The notes under the pieces are model-generated. The model was not told the origin of the DNA. It ran no database searches and worked only from the letters and a program-made list of their open reading frames with translations. From the NCBI RefSeq assembly GCF_002198655.1, contig NZ_MWLN01000164.1:1-37656 (forward strand): a stretch of 37,656 nucleotides of DNA, in the 5' to 3' direction. Source of the DNA: Kineosporia sp. A_224 (lineage in GTDB: Bacteria > Actinomycetota > Actinomycetes > Actinomycetales > Kineosporiaceae). A program made the position numbers and the translations under genes. How positions within the stretch are numbered: position 1 is the stretch's first letter; every line of letters starts with the position of its first letter. This document shows, in pieces, positions 14,406-23,936 of this stretch.

Positions 14406-17400
14406 CAGCCGGCGAAGACGCCGCGCAGCGGGGCGCTCACGTCGTCCGGCAGCGGCGCCGGCAGCGGGACGGTCGCGTAGCCGTCGAGGGCGAGGACGAC
14501 GTGGCCCTGCGCGTCGACGACGGCGCAGTCGAAGACGCCGTCGGCCGCCTCGGCGGTCGCCACCGCGAACAGCGCGCCGTCCCCCGGCGACGGCGGCGGA
14601 CCCGCCACCCAGCGCACCCGGGCCACCGCCCGGGGCAGGGCGAGCCGGTCCTGCCGGCCCGCCTCCCAGAGCCCGGCCGCCTGGAAGCACAGCTCGACGA
14701 GCCGCGGCGCGGAGGCGAGCGGCGCCGCGGCCGGCACGTGGTCCTCGGGCAGCGGATCGGCCAGCCGGGCGGTCGCGGCGTCCCCGGTCCGCCAGGCCCC
14801 GCCGACGACCTGGTACGCCGGGCCGTGGAAGTAGAGCCGGTAGACGGCGTCCGGGCCGAGGGCGCCGCCCGCCGCGGGCTCGGTGAGGTCGACGACGAGG
14901 TCGGGGGCGGCCGGTGCGACGGCGGTGGAGAGCCGGACGCGTCCGGTGAAGTGCACCGTCGTCACCGGGTCGCCGGCACCGGGCAGCACCCGCTGCGCCT
15001 CGAGCCGGCAGTCCGCGACGAGGTCGCCGCCGGCGTCGGCGCGCAGCAGCGCGGTGACGGTGAGGGTGCGCGGCTCGTCCCGGTAGAACTTCACCGGGGC
15101 GAGGAACGCGACGTCCTCCAGGCCGGTCACCTCGTGCGGCACCCCGCCGAGCCGGGCCGCGAGCCGGGCCGCCTCGACGAACGCCTCCATCCCCATGACC
15201 CCGGGCAGCACGGGGACGCCGTCGATCCGGTGGTGGTCGAGGAACGGCTGCGCGACCGGGTCGAGGGGCGTCGTGACGACGAGCCCGTCGGTGGTCCGGA
15301 CGCCGGCGACCGCGCCGAGCATCGGGCCGAAGCCGGCCACGTCGACGGCCGCGACGTCGAGCCCGCCCGCCGGGTCGTTCTCGGCCGCCATGAGGCCGAG
15401 CCGGCCCGCGACGACGACCTCGCCGCGGAAGCCGGACGACACGAGCTCACGACGGATCCAGGCGATCCCGGCCTCCGGCGGCAGCATCTCGACCCCGGCG
15501 GCCTCCATGATCTTCGGGATCGAGCCGCGGGTGGCCATCCCGATCCCGCCCCACGCCGTCCAGTCGAGGGCGATCGCCCGGGTGCCCGGACGGGTCCGGC
15601 GCAGGCTGCTCGTCACCTTGCACAGCAGGTCGTTCGCGGCGGCGTAGTCGGTCTGGCCGGCGTTGCCGAAGCGGCCGGCGACGCTGCTGAAGACGACGGT
15701 CGCGCCGACCGGGGTGTCGCCGAGGGCGTGCAGCAGGCCGAACCAGCCGTCGCACTTGACGTCGAGGACGAGGTCGAACTCGCGCGCCTCCTTCGCGGGC
15801 AGCCCGCGGCTGATCTCCAGCCCGGCGGCGTGCAGCAGCAGGTCGACCCGTTCGGACGACGCCCGCACGTCGGCGACGACCGCCGCGACGGCGGCCGCGT
15901 CGGTGAGGTCGACGCTGTGGTAGCGCGCGGTCCCACCGGCGGCCTCGACGGCGCGGATCGCCGTGAGCGCGGCGGCCAGCCGCTCGAACCGGGCCAGCTC
16001 CCGGTCGATCGCGACCGGGGTGGGCCGCTCCCCGCGGTCCTTCATCCGGGCGGCGAGGTCGGCCTTGAGGCCGTCCCGGTCGGTGAGGTAGCGCTGCAGG
16101 TCCGCGTCGGCCGGGTCGGGCGCCGGCGTGAGGTCGAGCAGGTGGAACGTCGCACCCGACGCCGCGGCGAGGTCCGCGGTGATCGCCGAGACGATGCTGC
16201 CCGCCGCGCCGGTGACGACGACGGTCGAGCCGCTGTCGAGCACCAGGCCGCCGTCACCGTCGGCGGAGCCGTCGTGCAGCGCCGGGAACGGCCGGACGGC
16301 GAGCCCGACGCCCCAGCGCTGCGCACCGGCCGGGCGGCCGACCTCGACGCAGCCGGGGTCGACGAGGGTCTCCTCGAGGAGGGCGTCGGCCGGGGCCGCG
16401 GTCCTGCGGTCGGCCGGCGGGAGGTCGACGGCCTTGACGAGGGCGGCCGGCTGCTCCTTCTTGTAGGACTTCGCGAACCCGGTCACCGCGCCGCCGAGCG
16501 GGCACGTGGCCCCGGCGTCGTCGTAGCCGTGGAACCCGCCGAGCCGGGTGGCCGCGACGAGGAACGGGGCGCCGTCGAACAGCCGGCGCATCGTCGCGTG
16601 CAGGGTCTTGACCCGGCGCCGCAGAGCCTCCCGCCACCCGGCGAGGTCGAGCGCGTCGAGCGGGCCCTCGTCGTCGAGGGCGGGCAGCCAGTAGACGCCG
16701 TGCACGGGACCGTCGGCGAGCCAGCCGTCGAGGGTCGCGGTGACCCCGTCGACGGTCGAGGCCGGGTCCAGGGTGAGCACGGTGACCCCGAGCCGGTCGA
16801 GCCGCTTCGCGAGCGCGGCGCCGACGCCGCCGGCGTCCGGGGCGAGGACGACCCGGGTGCCCGCGCCGAGGACGACCCCGGTGCGGGTGCACGCGGACGC
16901 CAGCGGGCGGACGACGGGGACGGGCACCCGGCGCGGCAGCGCGTCGATCGCGGCGAGGTCGCCGCGGAGCCCCGGCTGCTGTGCCTGCTCTGCTTGCTGC
17001 TCGGCGGCCGCGACGGGCTGTCCGGCAACGGGTCCGGCACCCGGCGCGGTGATGCCGGTCTTCGACCGGACCCAGCCGATGACGTGCGCCAGCGTCGGGA
17101 AGTCCCGCAGCTGCAGGTTCGCGTCCCGCTCCACCCCGAAGTGCTCCCGCACCCCGGCGAACACCTCGGCCTGCTTCACCGTGTCCACCCCGAGGTCCGC
17201 CTCCAGGTCGAGGTCCGGCGCGAGCAGCTCCGGCGGGTACCCCGTCATCTCCGCGACGATCCCGACGACGGCGTCCACCACCGGGTCGGCGACCGGCTCG
17301 ACGACCGGTTCGGGGACCACGGGCTCGGCCGGTGCCGGCGCGGGCGCCGGCGGCGGCTCGACCGGCGCGGCCTGCGCCGGCACGAACGGCGCGGGCACGG

Positions 17401-20400
17401 GGACGGCGGGCACCGGGAGCCTCGCCGGCACGGACGGCTGCTCGTCGACGACGCGCAGCCGACGGTGGTCGACCTCGAGCCGGGCGCCCGGGCGGCCGCT
17501 GATCCGGTCCAGCCAGGCCTGCCAGGCCACCGGGTCGACGACACGGTAGGCGTACCCGAGCTCGGACGGCGCACGGTGCAGGCCGTCCGGGACGGGGGTC
17601 CAGCGCAGCAGCGCCATCGCGACCTGCGAGCCGAACCCGGCGGCGAGCCGCAGCGCGTAGCGGACCGGGTAGCTACCGCCGGTCGACAGGTTGAGCGGGC
17701 CGAGGTCCGGGTCGGGTTCCTTGTAGTTCGGCACCGGCGGGACGATCCCCGTCTCGAGCGCCTTGACCGCGACGACGTCCTCGATGCCGGCGCCCATCGC
17801 GTGCCCGGTGAAGCCCTTGGTGTTCGTGATGACGACCCGGTCGGCGTCCGCACCGAACACGGACCGCAGGGCGTTGATCTCCGCGGACGCGCTGCCGCCC
17901 CGGGCCGGCGTGTACGTCTCGTGCGAGACGAAGACGGTCTCGGCGGCGATCGCGTGCCGGTCGACGCCGCGGGCCTCGGCCTGCGCGACGACCTGCTCCA
18001 TGACCTGGCCGATGTGCTCGACGTCGAGCCGGGTGCCGTGGAAGGCGCTGTTCGCGGTCACCGCGCCGAGCACCTCGGCGATCGGCTGCACGCCCCGCTC
18101 CCGGGCCGCCCCGGCGGACTCCACGACGAGCGCCGCGGCCCCCATCCCGACGATCATCCCGTGCCGCCGGCGGTCGAACGGCGTCGCGGCGTCCTCGACG
18201 ACGTCGTCCGTCGCGGCCGCCCCGGAGGCGAGGAAGCCGGACGTGATCCACGGCAGCAGCGCGTCCCCGGTCGCGTCGTCGGCGGAGACGATGACGACCC
18301 GGCGGCAGCGCCCGGCCCGGATCCAGTCCTCGGCGACCGCGACCGCCTGGGTCGTGCTCGCGCAGGCGGCGTTCACCTGGGTGTTCGGGCCGCGGGCGCC
18401 GATGATCTCGGCGAACTGCGAGTGGCCCATCGACAGCGCGCGGAACAGGAACCGGCGGTCGAAGACGAACGGGTCGGTCTCGAGCTGGTGCCGCAGGTCG
18501 GCGATCCGGCGGTCGACCTCGGCGCAGGCCGGTTCGGCGCCCGTGAGCCGGGCCCGGACGGCCTCGAGCGCGAGGACCTGCTCGCGGCGGCCGCGGTCGG
18601 TCATGTAGCGCTCGATGTCGGCGGCGAACGAGTCGTAGCCCGGGAAGGCCGCGGCGAACACGACCCCGGTGTCGTCGCGCAGCGCGTCCGGCAGCCCCCA
18701 GCGGTCCGGCAGCCGGGTGCCGAGGGTGGTCGTCCGGTAGCGCAGGACGAGCGGGATGCCGGCGTCCCGCAGGGCGTCGAAGCCGGCCCCGATCGCGAGC
18801 CGGGTCGCGGTGTCGAGCGCGGCATCCCGGGCGGCGTCGACGCCGAACTCCTCGACGACGTCGAGCGGCGCGTGCCGGCCGGCGAGCTTGATGACGTCGG
18901 CCTCGCTGCTGATCTCCTCGAACGACGGGCCGCTCGCCTCGCTCTTGACCAGGCGCGTGATGTGCATGTCGACCATCCGCTTGCGGAACCGGTGCGGCAG
19001 CGAGTCGATGAACTGCTGGCCGGCGAGGATCCGCGCGACGTTCTCGTCGTCGAAGGTCCGGTCGACGCCGGGCAGCCCGAGCGCCGCGCCGCTGACGACG
19101 ACCGGCTCCATGACCGCCGGGCCCTGCGCCGCTGCCGCCGGGAGCGGCTGCGGTGCAACGGCTCCGGCGCTCCCCGCAGCGAGCCGCAGGCCCTGCGCGA
19201 GGACGTCCGCGAGCGCCTTGCCGAGCGCGGCGAACGGCTCGTCGGCCGGCGCGGTGGCCGCGACGGCTGCGGGTGACGGGACGGCGGGCTGCGGCGCGGA
19301 CATGAGGGTCCCTTCCGACGGTGCAGGTACGACGGGTGCGGCGGCCGGGGCGTCGAGGCCCAGCCCTGCCGCGTACAGGCCGCACAGCGCGGCGTTGAAG
19401 GACGCGACGTCACCGCTCTTGGGGTGGTTCGTGAAGAGCGCGAGGGCGTCGTCGTGGGCGGTGACGAGGACGTCCTCGACGAAGCCGGCGAGCGCCTTGC
19501 GCGGGCCGACCTCGACGAAGACCCGTGCTCCCGCGGCGTAGAGCGTGCGCAGCCCGCGGACGAACTGCACGGGCGAGGCGACCTGGCGGCCGAGCATCTC
19601 GAGCACGTCCTCGCTCGTCGCGTCGTCCGGGTAGAGCTCCCCGGTGACGTTCGCGACGATCGGCAGCACCGGCGGCCGCAGGTCCAGCCGGCGCAGGGTC
19701 GCGACGAGCGGCACGCTGGCCGGCGCGACGATCGAGGTGTGGAAGGCGTGGCTGACCGGGATCCGGACCGCGTTGAGGCCCAGGCCCTGGAAGGTCCCGA
19801 CCGCCTGCTCGACGGCCGCGGTGGCCCCACCGATGACGGCCTGCGAGGTCGAGTTGATGTTGGCGATGACGACGTACCCGGGGGACGCCGCGACGACCTG
19901 CTCGATCGTCTCCAGCGGCCCGAAGACGGCGGCCATCGCACCGTTGTCGTCCATCGCCAGGCCGGCCATCTCCTTGCCGCGGGCGCTGACCGCCTCGAGC
20001 GCCGAGGAGAACGTCAGCGCCCCGGCGGCGACGAGCGCGCCGTACTCGCCGAGGCTGTGCCCCATGACCATGTCGGGCCGGACGCCGTACGCGGCGAGCA
20101 GCCGGGTCAGCGCGAGGTCGGTGGCGAGGACGGCCGGCTGGGTGATCTCGGTCTGCAGCAGCTGCCGCTCGAGCCGCTCGACGGCGACCGGGTCCGCGCC
20201 GTCGACGAAGATGTACGACGACAGCGAGCGGCCGAGCAGCGGGGTCATCACCTCGTCGGCCTCGGCGAAGGTGTCGGCGACGACCGGCTCCGTGGCTCGC
20301 AGGCCGGCGAGCATGTTGACGTACTGCGAGCCCTGGCCGGTGTAGAGGAAGGCGACCTTCGGGGCCGGGCCGCGGCCGACGAAGACGCCCTGCGCGCGCA

Positions 20401-22168
20401 GCAGCTTCCACATCGGGGCGGCAGCCGGACCGGCGGCGAAGGCCTTGACCGCCTTGTCGAGCTTCGTGGCGAGGTCGGTGGCGTCGGCGAAGTCGACGGC
20501 GACCCGGACCGCAGCACCGGCGGTCGCCGGGTCGGGGGCGGCCGGCGCCGGTGCGGTGCCGGACCGGGCGGCATCGAGGTGCCGGGTCAGCTGCGCGACG
20601 ACGTCCGCGTCGTCCCGGCCGCCGACGACGAGCGCCCCGCGCAGCGGGGCCCGCCGCTCGACGGGCGCCGTGGCCCGCGGCGACGCAGGCACCTGCGCGC
20701 TCGCGAGCACCCGGGGGCGCCCGGCGTAGCGGCCGGGGACGTGCTCCTCGAGGACGGCGTGGAAGTTCGTGCCGCCGAAGCCGAACGCGCTGACCCCGGC
20801 CCGGCGGGCGCCGCCGTCGGCGGGAGCGTCCCAGTCCCGCAGCGTCGTGTTCACCCGGAAGGGCACCGCCGACCAGTCGACGTTCGGGTTCGGGTCCCGG
20901 AACGACAGGCTCGGCGGGAGGACCCGGTGGTGCAGGCTCATCGCGGCCTTGAAGAGGCCGGCGGCGCCTGCGGCCGCCTTGAGGTGGCCGATGTTCGACT
21001 TCACCGACCCGAGGGCGATCGAGCCGGGTGCCGCCCCCGCCTTCGCGAACACCTCGGTGAGGCTGCCGAGCTCGGTGGCGTCCCCGACCCGGGTCGAGGT
21101 GCCGTGCGCCTCGACGCACGAGGCGCTCGCCGGGTCGGCGCCCGCGGTGTCCCACGCGCGTTCGACGGCGAGCCGCTGCCCGACGGGGTTGGGCGCGGTG
21201 ATCCCCTTGCCCCGCCCGTCGCTCGAGCCGGCGACGCCGAGGACGACGGCGTACACCCGGTCCCCGTCCCGCTCGGCGTCGGAGAGCCGCTTGAGGACGA
21301 AGAGCGCGCACCCCTCCCCCATGACGAACCCGTCGGCGCCGGCGTCGAACGGCCGGGTCCCGGTCGCCGACAGCGCGCCGATGCGGCAGAACTTCACGAA
21401 TGCGGCGACGCCCATGTTCCGGTCGACGCCGCCGGTGACGACGGCGTCGTAGTCGCGCGTCTGCAGGCCGCGGACAGCGGTGCTCATCGCGGCGAGCGCG
21501 GACGCGCACGCCGCGTCGGTGGTGAAGTTGGGGCCCCGGAAGTTGAAGAGGTTGGCGACCCGGCCGGCGATGACGTTGGCCAGCTCGCCGGGCATCGAGT
21601 CCTCGGTGATCTCGGGGAGCCGGGCAAGGTACGGCGTCCGGGTCTGGTCGACGATGCTGTCCCGGACGTCGGCGGGGAGCGCCGCGAACGCCGGCGCGGC
21701 ACGCAGGTGGCGCAGCACCTCGGGCAGGTCGACCCGCAGGTTGGTCTTGTAGTGCTTCTCGCCGCCGATCGCGTTGCCCAGGATGACGGCGACCCGCTCC
21801 GGGTCGACGGGCCAGTCCGGCCAGCCCGCGTCGACGAGGGCCGCCCGGGCCGCCGACACCGCCCACCGCTGGCCGTCGTCCATCTGCCGGGCGACGGTCG
21901 GCGGGACGGGCAGCCGCCAGGCCACCGGGTCCCAGGCGAAGTCGCTCACCCAACCGCCGATCCGGGAGTAGGTCTTGTCCGGCGCGTGCGGGTCCGGGTC
22001 GTAGTAGAGCTCCGGGTCCCAGCGCTCCGGCGGGACGTCGGTGATCGAGTAGACGCCGCCGGTGAGGTTGGCCCAGAACGAGGCGGCGTCCGGTGCCTGC
22101 GGCATGATCGCGGCCAGTCCGACGATCGCGACGGGTTCGAGGGCGGGGGTGGCGGGCTGCGCAGACAT
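14405..22168 (-). CDS. Iterative type I PKS / secondary-lipid synthase, KS-AT-KS-ACP-KR-DH
   Basis: A 2587-residue synthase. KS1 spans about 10-480 with Cys221 (TTDAACASAL), His355 (EAHGTST) and His395. AT spans about 600-910 with GHSLGEY (Ser705) and HAFH at 807-810, which predicts malonyl units. A second KS at about 1020-1530 has Cys1269 (NAACAST), His1416 and His1456, so it is not a Cys-less chain-length factor. The Pro-rich 1580-1625 linker leads to an ACP at about 1628-1705 with LGVDTVKQAE, where Thr1663 replaces the usual Ser. KR is at about 1980-2260 (TGAAGS, Ser2162, Tyr2175, Asn2179). A hot-dog DH at 2300-2570 carries HRIDGVPVLP (His2313). There is no ER and no thioesterase, so an unsaturated chain is expected. 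The layout is reminiscent of PfaA-type PUFA synthases but differs by the internal second KS. AGGAG precedes the ATG at 22168. Product unknown. Confidence 0.9.
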   Translation of the reverse strand: MSAQPATPALEPVAIVGLAAIMPQAPDAASFWANLTGGVYSITDVPPERWDPELYYDPDPHAPDKTYSRIGGWVSDFAWDPVAWRLPVPPTVARQMDDGQRWAVSAARAALVDAGWPDWPVDPERVAVILGNAIGGEKHYKTNLRVDLPEVLRHLRAAPAFAALPADVRDSIVDQTRTPYLARLPEITEDSMPGELANVIAGRVANLFNFRGPNFTTDAACASALAAMSTAVRGLQTRDYDAVVTGGVDRNMGVAAFVKFCRIGALSATGTRPFDAGADGFVMGEGCALFVLKRLSDAERDGDRVYAVVLGVAGSSDGRGKGITAPNPVGQRLAVERAWDTAGADPASASCVEAHGTSTRVGDATELGSLTEVFAKAGAAPGSIALGSVKSNIGHLKAAAGAAGLFKAAMSLHHRVLPPSLSFRDPNPNVDWSAVPFRVNTTLRDWDAPADGGARRAGVSAFGFGGTNFHAVLEEHVPGRYAGRPRVLASAQVPASPRATAPVERRAPLRGALVVGGRDDADVVAQLTRHLDAARSGTAPAPAAPDPATAGAAVRVAVDFADATDLATKLDKAVKAFAAGPAAAPMWKLLRAQGVFVGRGPAPKVAFLYTGQGSQYVNMLAGLRATEPVVADTFAEADEVMTPLLGRSLSSYIFVDGADPVAVERLERQLLQTEITQPAVLATDLALTRLLAAYGVRPDMVMGHSLGEYGALVAAGALTFSSALEAVSARGKEMAGLAMDDNGAMAAVFGPLETIEQVVAASPGYVVIANINSTSQAVIGGATAAVEQAVGTFQGLGLNAVRIPVSHAFHTSIVAPASVPLVATLRRLDLRPPVLPIVANVTGELYPDDATSEDVLEMLGRQVASPVQFVRGLRTLYAAGARVFVEVGPRKALAGFVEDVLVTAHDDALALFTNHPKSGDVASFNAALCGLYAAGLGLDAPAAAPVVPAPSEGTLMSAPQPAVPSPAAVAATAPADEPFAALGKALADVLAQGLRLAAGSAGAVAPQPLPAAAAQGPAVMEPVVVSGAALGLPGVDRTFDDENVARILAGQQFIDSLPHRFRKRMVDMHITRLVKSEASGPSFEEISSEADVIKLAGRHAPLDVVEEFGVDAARDAALDTATRLAIGAGFDALRDAGIPLVLRYRTTTLGTRLPDRWGLPDALRDDTGVVFAAAFPGYDSFAADIERYMTDRGRREQVLALEAVRARLTGAEPACAEVDRRIADLRHQLETDPFVFDRRFLFRALSMGHSQFAEIIGARGPNTQVNAACASTTQAVAVAEDWIRAGRCRRVVIVSADDATGDALLPWITSGFLASGAAATDDVVEDAATPFDRRRHGMIVGMGAAALVVESAGAARERGVQPIAEVLGAVTANSAFHGTRLDVEHIGQVMEQVVAQAEARGVDRHAIAAETVFVSHETYTPARGGSASAEINALRSVFGADADRVVITNTKGFTGHAMGAGIEDVVAVKALETGIVPPVPNYKEPDPDLGPLNLSTGGSYPVRYALRLAAGFGSQVAMALLRWTPVPDGLHRAPSELGYAYRVVDPVAWQAWLDRISGRPGARLEVDHRRLRVVDEQPSVPARLPVPAVPVPAPFVPAQAAPVEPPPAPAPAPAEPVVPEPVVEPVADPVVDAVVGIVAEMTGYPPELLAPDLDLEADLGVDTVKQAEVFAGVREHFGVERDANLQLRDFPTLAHVIGWVRSKTGITAPGAGPVAGQPVAAAEQQAEQAQQPGLRGDLAAIDALPRRVPVPVVRPLASACTRTGVVLGAGTRVVLAPDAGGVGAALAKRLDRLGVTVLTLDPASTVDGVTATLDGWLADGPVHGVYWLPALDDEGPLDALDLAGWREALRRRVKTLHATMRRLFDGAPFLVAATRLGGFHGYDDAGATCPLGGAVTGFAKSYKKEQPAALVKAVDLPPADRRTAAPADALLEETLVDPGCVEVGRPAGAQRWGVGLAVRPFPALHDGSADGDGGLVLDSGSTVVVTGAAGSIVSAITADLAAASGATFHLLDLTPAPDPADADLQRYLTDRDGLKADLAARMKDRGERPTPVAIDRELARFERLAAALTAIRAVEAAGGTARYHSVDLTDAAAVAAVVADVRASSERVDLLLHAAGLEISRGLPAKEAREFDLVLDVKCDGWFGLLHALGDTPVGATVVFSSVAGRFGNAGQTDYAAANDLLCKVTSSLRRTRPGTRAIALDWTAWGGIGMATRGSIPKIMEAAGVEMLPPEAGIAWIRRELVSSGFRGEVVVAGRLGLMAAENDPAGGLDVAAVDVAGFGPMLGAVAGVRTTDGLVVTTPLDPVAQPFLDHHRIDGVPVLPGVMGMEAFVEAARLAARLGGVPHEVTGLEDVAFLAPVKFYRDEPRTLTVTALLRADAGGDLVADCRLEAQRVLPGAGDPVTTVHFTGRVRLSTAVAPAAPDLVVDLTEPAAGGALGPDAVYRLYFHGPAYQVVGGAWRTGDAATARLADPLPEDHVPAAAPLASAPRLVELCFQAAGLWEAGRQDRLALPRAVARVRWVAGPPPSPGDGALFAVATAEAADGVFDCAVVDAQGHVVLALDGYATVPLPAPLPDDVSAPLRGVFAG

Positions 22169-22217
22169 CGGGTGCTCCTGTCGTGCGGGTGGACCGTTGC
22201 GGTACGTGGGATCGGGG

Positions 22218-23936
22218 TCAGGAGGTGCGGGCGTACAGGACGTCGGCGACCCGGTCGAGGTCGGTGACCAGGCCCGCCTGGGCCGCCCGGACGGCGTCCA
22301 GCGGCAGCGCGGCGGCGAGCGCCGCCGCGTCCACCGCCCCGCCGGAGGCCGGTGCGTCGGCCGCGCCGACGACCCAGCGGACGCCGTCGTCGGCGACCCG
22401 GAGCGCGGCCTCACGCGCGAACACCCGGCTCATCGTGGCGAGCGCCGCCGCGTCGAACCGGCGGTCGGCCTTGTCGGCGAGGGTGCCGTCCGCGGCCGCG
22501 GCGGCCTTGCGGGCGAACGCGGCCGCGGTCTCGACCGCGCACACCAGCTCGCCGAGCCGCAGCAGCACGTGCTGGTTGCGGGTCAGCCGGCCCGTCCTGC
22601 ACGCCTCGAGCACCTCGGCCAGGCAGCGGCTCGCGAGCGCCGCGGTGCCGGCGCCCACGTCGGGGTGCGTGCCGTGCAGGGCGTCGAGGGCGGTCGCGGC
22701 GTCCCGGTAGAACGCCCCTCGCGACTTCAGGTGCGCCTGCCAGCGGTCGCGCGCGACGGTCATCTCCATGATCTCGGAGGTGCCCTCGTAGATCGTCGTG
22801 ATCCGGACGTCGCGCCGGATCTTCTCCACGACGTAGGGCCGGGTGAACCCGTAGCCGCCGTGGGCCTGGATCGCGGCGTCGGCGGCGGCGTTGCCCGCCT
22901 CGGTCGCCATGTACTTGGCGATCGCGCCCTCGGTGTTCAGCGCGCCGTCCGCACCCTGCCCGGCGTCGATCCGGGTCGCGGTCTCCTCGACGATCGCGCG
23001 GGCCGCCTCGAGCCGGACGGCGTGCGGCACGACGAGCTTGTGCGTGTAGCCCTGCTTGCGCGCCAGGGGTGCGCCGCCCTGCTCCCGCTGCTGCGAGTAG
23101 TCGATCGCACGGTCGAGGGCGGACCAACCGCCGCCCAGGCCGAAGGCCGCGACCATGAGCCGGGTGTAGCCGAAGACCTGCTGCGCCTCGACGAGCCCGC
23201 GGCCCTCGACGCCTCCGACGAGGTGCTCCACCGGCACGAGGACGTCCTCGAGGACGAGCGCCGCGGTGTTCGACAGCCGGATGCCGTGCTTGTCCTCGGG
23301 CGGGGAGGAGGAGAACCCCGGCGTGCCCTTCTCGACGACGAACCAGGACGGGCCGCCGGGGGCGAGCGCGAGGACGGTCACCGCGTCGGCGATCGACCCG
23401 TTGCTGATCCACTGCTTGCGCCCGGTGATCCGGTACCCGGTCACCGCGCCGTCCTCGACGACCGGGGTGGCCGTCGTCCGCAGCGCCCCGAGGTCGCTGC
23501 CGGCGTCCGGCTCGGTGGCGCCGTAGGCGAAGACGATGCCGTCGGAGGCGATCCGGCCGAGCCAGGTCTCCTTCTGCGCGGGGGTCGCACCGACGAGGAT
23601 CGGGTCGCTGCCGAGGAAGGTCGCGAAGACCGCGGTGGCGAGCCCGATGTCGAACCGGGCCATCCGCTCGCAGACCCGGTAGGAGTCGAAGGCGCCGCCG
23701 CCCATGCCCCCGTACTCCTCGGGGACGAAGACGAGGTTGACGCCGAGCGCGTCGCCGCTCATCGCGCGGACGGTGTCCTCGGGGCAGACGTCGTCGTGGT
23801 CGAGCTGCAGCTGGCGGTCGGCCGGCAGCTCCTGCTCGACGAAGTCGCCGAGCGCCTCGAGCATGAGGTTGAGCGTCCCGACGTCGAGCCCCTCGCCGCC
23901 CATGAGGTGCGTGTCGTCCGGCTGGGTCGCGGTCAT
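22218..23936 (-). CDS. Large acyl-CoA dehydrogenase
   Basis: A 572-residue FAD acyl-CoA dehydrogenase that introduces an alpha,beta double bond in an acyl thioester and passes electrons to ETF. Family blocks are visible: AYGATEPDAGSDLGAL at about 138-152, TGRKQWISNG at 171-180, the C-terminal QAHGGYGFTRPYVVEKIRRDVRI and the catalytic Glu384 in IYEGTSEIME. The extra C-terminal helical extension of about 170 residues places it with the large FadE5-like/VLCAD-like members, which favour long or bulky substrates. The ATG overlaps the stop of the EtfD-like gene (ATGA), so it is translationally coupled to its own electron acceptor chain. A GGAGG sits upstream. Direct action on chains bound to the synthase is possible but unproven. 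Confidence 0.93.
   Translation of the reverse strand: MTATQPDDTHLMGGEGLDVGTLNLMLEALGDFVEQELPADRQLQLDHDDVCPEDTVRAMSGDALGVNLVFVPEEYGGMGGGAFDSYRVCERMARFDIGLATAVFATFLGSDPILVGATPAQKETWLGRIASDGIVFAYGATEPDAGSDLGALRTTATPVVEDGAVTGYRITGRKQWISNGSIADAVTVLALAPGGPSWFVVEKGTPGFSSSPPEDKHGIRLSNTAALVLEDVLVPVEHLVGGVEGRGLVEAQQVFGYTRLMVAAFGLGGGWSALDRAIDYSQQREQGGAPLARKQGYTHKLVVPHAVRLEAARAIVEETATRIDAGQGADGALNTEGAIAKYMATEAGNAAADAAIQAHGGYGFTRPYVVEKIRRDVRITTIYEGTSEIMEMTVARDRWQAHLKSRGAFYRDAATALDALHGTHPDVGAGTAALASRCLAEVLEACRTGRLTRNQHVLLRLGELVCAVETAAAFARKAAAAADGTLADKADRRFDAAALATMSRVFAREAALRVADDGVRWVVGAADAPASGGAVDAAALAAALPLDAVRAAQAGLVTDLDRVADVLYARTS

Noticed and set aside
17573-19108. Calling the second KS a chain-length factor
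   Set aside because: It retains the active-site Cys and both His residues, unlike PUFA-type CLFs.
14345-22267. Long plus-strand open frames opposite the synthase gene
   Set aside because: Low-complexity translations with no motifs; the minus strand has every KS, AT, ACP, KR and DH signature in one frame.
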